Below are positions 7,042-8,764 of a stretch of DNA of 8,764 bases, piece after piece. A program made the translations under genes and the position numbers. Source of the stretch: Aquificota bacterium (GTDB taxonomy: Bacteria; Aquificota; Aquificia; Aquificales; Aquificaceae); contig JAADEK010000068.1 in assembly GCA_013153455.1 (NCBI GenBank), positions 1 to 8,764 of the forward strand, written 5' to 3'. Each line of letters starts with the position of its first letter. Position 1 is the stretch's first letter. The notes beneath the pieces are model-generated. The model saw only the letters and a program-made list of their open reading frames with translations, ran no database searches and was not told the origin of the DNA.

Positions 7042-8100
7042 ATGGCTAAGAGTGTTCTGGTAATCGGTGGAGGACCTGCGGGACTTGCAGCGGCGAGGGT
7101 TCTCGGAAAGCTCGGTATCCCGACAATCTTGGTTGAGAAGGAGGACAAGCTCGGGGGCAGACCCATACTTGAAAGCTACCACACGCTCATACCGAGGAAG
7201 ATGAAGCCCGAGCAGGTTCTCGGACCTTTCATTGAAGAGGTTCAGAACAACCCCAACGTTGACGTCAAACTCGGAACCGAAGTTGAAGCGGTGGAAGGAG
7301 AAGCTCCCAACTTCAAGGTTAAACTCTCAAACGGTGAGACGGTTGACGTCGGGGCTATAATCGTCGCGACCGGTTTTAAGCACTTTGACCCCAGAAGGAA
7401 GGGTGAGCTCGGGTTCGGTATCTACCCGGACGTAATTACGAACCTCCAGCTTGAGCAAATGTTCTCAAAGGAAGGAAAGCTCTACAGACCCTCAAACGGT
7501 GAGCTTCCCAAGAGGGTCGCTTTCGTATTCTGCGTAGGTTCTCGTGACAGACAGCTCGGCGTTACGAACGTCCACTGTTGTAGATACGGGTGTGCGCTTT
7601 CCGGACTTCAAGGCTCGGAGATTAAGGAGAAGTATCCCGAGGTTGAGGTCTTCTGCTACTACATGGACGTGAGAACTTACGGAACGTGGGAGTATCCCTT
7701 CTACTGGGAGCCTCAAGAGAAATACGGCGTTCGTTACGTAAGGGGTAGGATAGCGGAAGTTACCTACTCACCGAAGGACGGAAGGCTCAGGGTCAAGCAC
7801 GAGGATACGATAGTCCAAAGACCCGCGGAGATACCCATGGACTTGGTCGTTCTCGTTCTGGGTATGGAGCCCTCGGACGGAACGCTCAAGATAGCAAAGA
7901 TTCTCGGGCTCGCACAAGACCCCGACAACAAGTTCCTCCTTCCCTCGGAAGAGAGCGGTTCAAACATCGTATCCAACAAGCCCGGTGTGTTCATAGCGGG
8001 AGCTTGTAAGGGACCCATAGACATAGAGTCGTCCATAGCGGAAGGTGAAGCTGCGGGAGCGGAAGCGGCTGCGTTCCTCGGTGCGAAGGTAAGCGCATGA
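7042..8100 (+). CDS. hdrA: Hdr-like complex flavoprotein HdrA
   Basis: HdrA is the FAD-binding electron-distributing subunit of the sHdr complex. The 352 residues form a single pyridine-nucleotide-disulfide-type flavoprotein. The first FAD dinucleotide-binding motif, VIGGGPAGLAAARVLG, is at 7-22, with the acidic strand end VEKEDKLGG after it. The ATG motif IIVATGF is at 106-112. The late motif GVFIAGACKGPIDIESSIAEG (315-335) contacts the flavin. A cluster-binding set, Cys164 (FCVGSRDR), Cys179, Cys180 and Cys184 (HCCRYGC), would hold one [4Fe-4S]. Compared with methanogen HdrA (about 650 residues), the C-terminal ferredoxin domains and N-terminal extension are missing, as is usual for sHdrA. 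GGAGGG precedes the ATG, and the last four bases overlap the next gene. Electron acceptor, possibly NAD+, is not shown by the sequence. Confidence 0.94.
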   Translation: MAKSVLVIGGGPAGLAAARVLGKLGIPTILVEKEDKLGGRPILESYHTLIPRKMKPEQVLGPFIEEVQNNPNVDVKLGTEVEAVEGEAPNFKVKLSNGETVDVGAIIVATGFKHFDPRRKGELGFGIYPDVITNLQLEQMFSKEGKLYRPSNGELPKRVAFVFCVGSRDRQLGVTNVHCCRYGCALSGLQGSEIKEKYPEVEVFCYYMDVRTYGTWEYPFYWEPQEKYGVRYVRGRIAEVTYSPKDGRLRVKHEDTIVQRPAEIPMDLVVLVLGMEPSDGTLKIAKILGLAQDPDNKFLLPSEESGSNIVSNKPGVFIAGACKGPIDIESSIAEGEAAGAEAAAFLGAKVSA

Positions 8101-8764
8101 GCGAAAAGGAAAAGCAGGGCGGCTTTCGCGCCGCCTCTCTTGATGAAGCCCTCGTTAGGGATTACCTGATAAAGATACTGGGCGAGGGAGAGGACTTTTT
8201 ACAGGACTTTTATCAGGATGTGAAGGAAAAGTCGGAGTTCTTCCAGAAACTCCTTTCGCGCGAAAACGTAAAGAAGCTCACCGAGAAGGAGCTTGACGCG
8301 CTCCTTGAGAGGATATTCAGCGCAAGGCGGAAGAGAAAGCGCATAATCCAAGAGACGGGCGTTGAGAACCTGAAGGAAGCGATAAGGAAACTCCTTTACG
8401 GGGATACGGGGGGTTTCCTCGGACTGAGGAAGAAGGAAGACACGAGAACGTGGGAGGAACGCGTTGAGGAGTTCGCGAACACCATAAGAGGGGTTGATAA
8501 GCGCGCCGCGCGCGATATAGCTGCGGAACTCCTCCACTTCACGTTTCCAGACAAATACATCCTCTGGACGAGCTGGGTTTGGGACCCCGAAACGGAAACG
8601 GGCGCTATAGTCTTCCTGAAGGAAGAACCGCCCACGGGCGGAAAAGGCAGAAGGATGTATGGCGAAACGTATGAGCAGTTTGAGCAGGTATACAAACAGG
8701 TTATGGAGAAACTTCACGAGTTCGGGGTAAGGGTTAAGGATTACCTTTTTGTTGACCTGTTTTT
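8097..8764 (+). CDS. Conserved hypothetical protein of sHdr loci (3' end outside window)
   Basis: An uninterrupted frame of 222 codons starts with an ATG at 8097 that overlaps the hdrA stop (ATGA) and continues past the window edge. The overlap implies translational coupling with hdrA. The protein is highly charged and soluble, with a helix-rich N-terminal half (15-100) including the basic ARRKRKRII at 77-84. A Trp-rich section follows: AAELLHFTFPDKYILW at 142-157 and TSWVWD at 158-163, then GGKGRRMYGE at 181-190. It has no cysteine, signal peptide, membrane segment or cofactor motif in the visible part. Its place after hdrA matches the hypothetical gene known between hdrA and hdrC2 in sHdr clusters of Aquificales and proteobacteria. 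I do not recognise a family function; an assembly or scaffold role is only a guess. Confidence 0.88.
   Translation, partial: MSEKEKQGGFRAASLDEALVRDYLIKILGEGEDFLQDFYQDVKEKSEFFQKLLSRENVKKLTEKELDALLERIFSARRKRKRIIQETGVENLKEAIRKLLYGDTGGFLGLRKKEDTRTWEERVEEFANTIRGVDKRAARDIAAELLHFTFPDKYILWTSWVWDPETETGAIVFLKEEPPTGGKGRRMYGETYEQFEQVYKQVMEKLHEFGVRVKDYLFVDLF

Noticed and set aside
4848..8100. Methanogen-type heterodisulfide reductase for CoM-S-S-CoB
   Set aside because: HdrA is short and lacks ferredoxin domains, HdrB1 has altered CCG motifs, and tusA/dsrE neighbours with bacterial ribosome sites point to sulfur oxidation in a bacterium.
8199..8717. Minus-strand open frame of 172 codons opposite the hypothetical gene
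   Set aside because: It lies wholly antisense to a frame that starts at the hdrA stop with coupled translation and stays open to the window edge. The antisense protein is an unlikely mix with no recognisable domain and no ribosome site.

Overview
The window looks like chromosomal DNA from a hydrogen- or sulfur-oxidising thermophilic bacterium of the Aquificaceae type (Aquifex, Hydrogenobacter, Thermocrinis and relatives). This rests on the sulfur-gene set and its order, on Lys/Glu-rich proteins, on frequent AGG/ATA codons with strong AGGAGG ribosome sites, and on a base composition of roughly half G+C by eye. The genus cannot be fixed from the sequence alone.

The window has two divergent blocks separated by 142 bases (3333-3474). 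The left block is read on the minus strand: tldD (metallopeptidase subunit), then a small GYD-domain protein, then guaB (IMP dehydrogenase). At the far left edge, the last 35 codons of an unidentified plus-strand gene run into the 3' end of guaB and overlap it by 20 bases. The two larger genes, tldD and guaB, lack a visible Shine-Dalgarno site. Each has a TATA-like -10 box a few bases before its ATG, and each carries a similar CCC/GGG dyad next to that box.

The right block is read on the plus strand and is the first part of a sulfur-oxidising heterodisulfide-reductase-like (sHdr) locus: tusA, dsrE2, a second DsrE-family gene, hdrC1, hdrB1, hdrA, and a conserved hypothetical gene that runs off the right edge. 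TusA and the two DsrE-type proteins are expected to pass persulfide sulfur along as protein-bound Cys-SSH. The HdrC1-HdrB1-HdrA proteins supply cubane iron-sulfur clusters, CCG-type cluster sites and FAD for its oxidation, probably towards sulfite with a lipoate-binding protein as partner. The usual remaining genes (hdrC2, hdrB2, the lipoate-binding protein) would lie beyond the right edge and are not seen here.

The sulfur block divides into a sulfur-carrier part (3475-4722) and an Hdr part (4848 onward), separated by a 125-base AT-rich gap with two inverted repeats. Smaller hairpins sit between hdrC1 and hdrB1 and between hdrB1 and hdrA. The least described elements are the hypothetical gene fused translationally to hdrA by a 4-base overlap, the altered cysteine motifs of HdrB1, the paired promoter dyads of guaB and tldD, and the hairpins inside the sHdr operon. 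No tRNA, rRNA, CRISPR array, insertion sequence or prophage feature was seen, and no gap without a gene exceeds 150 bases.
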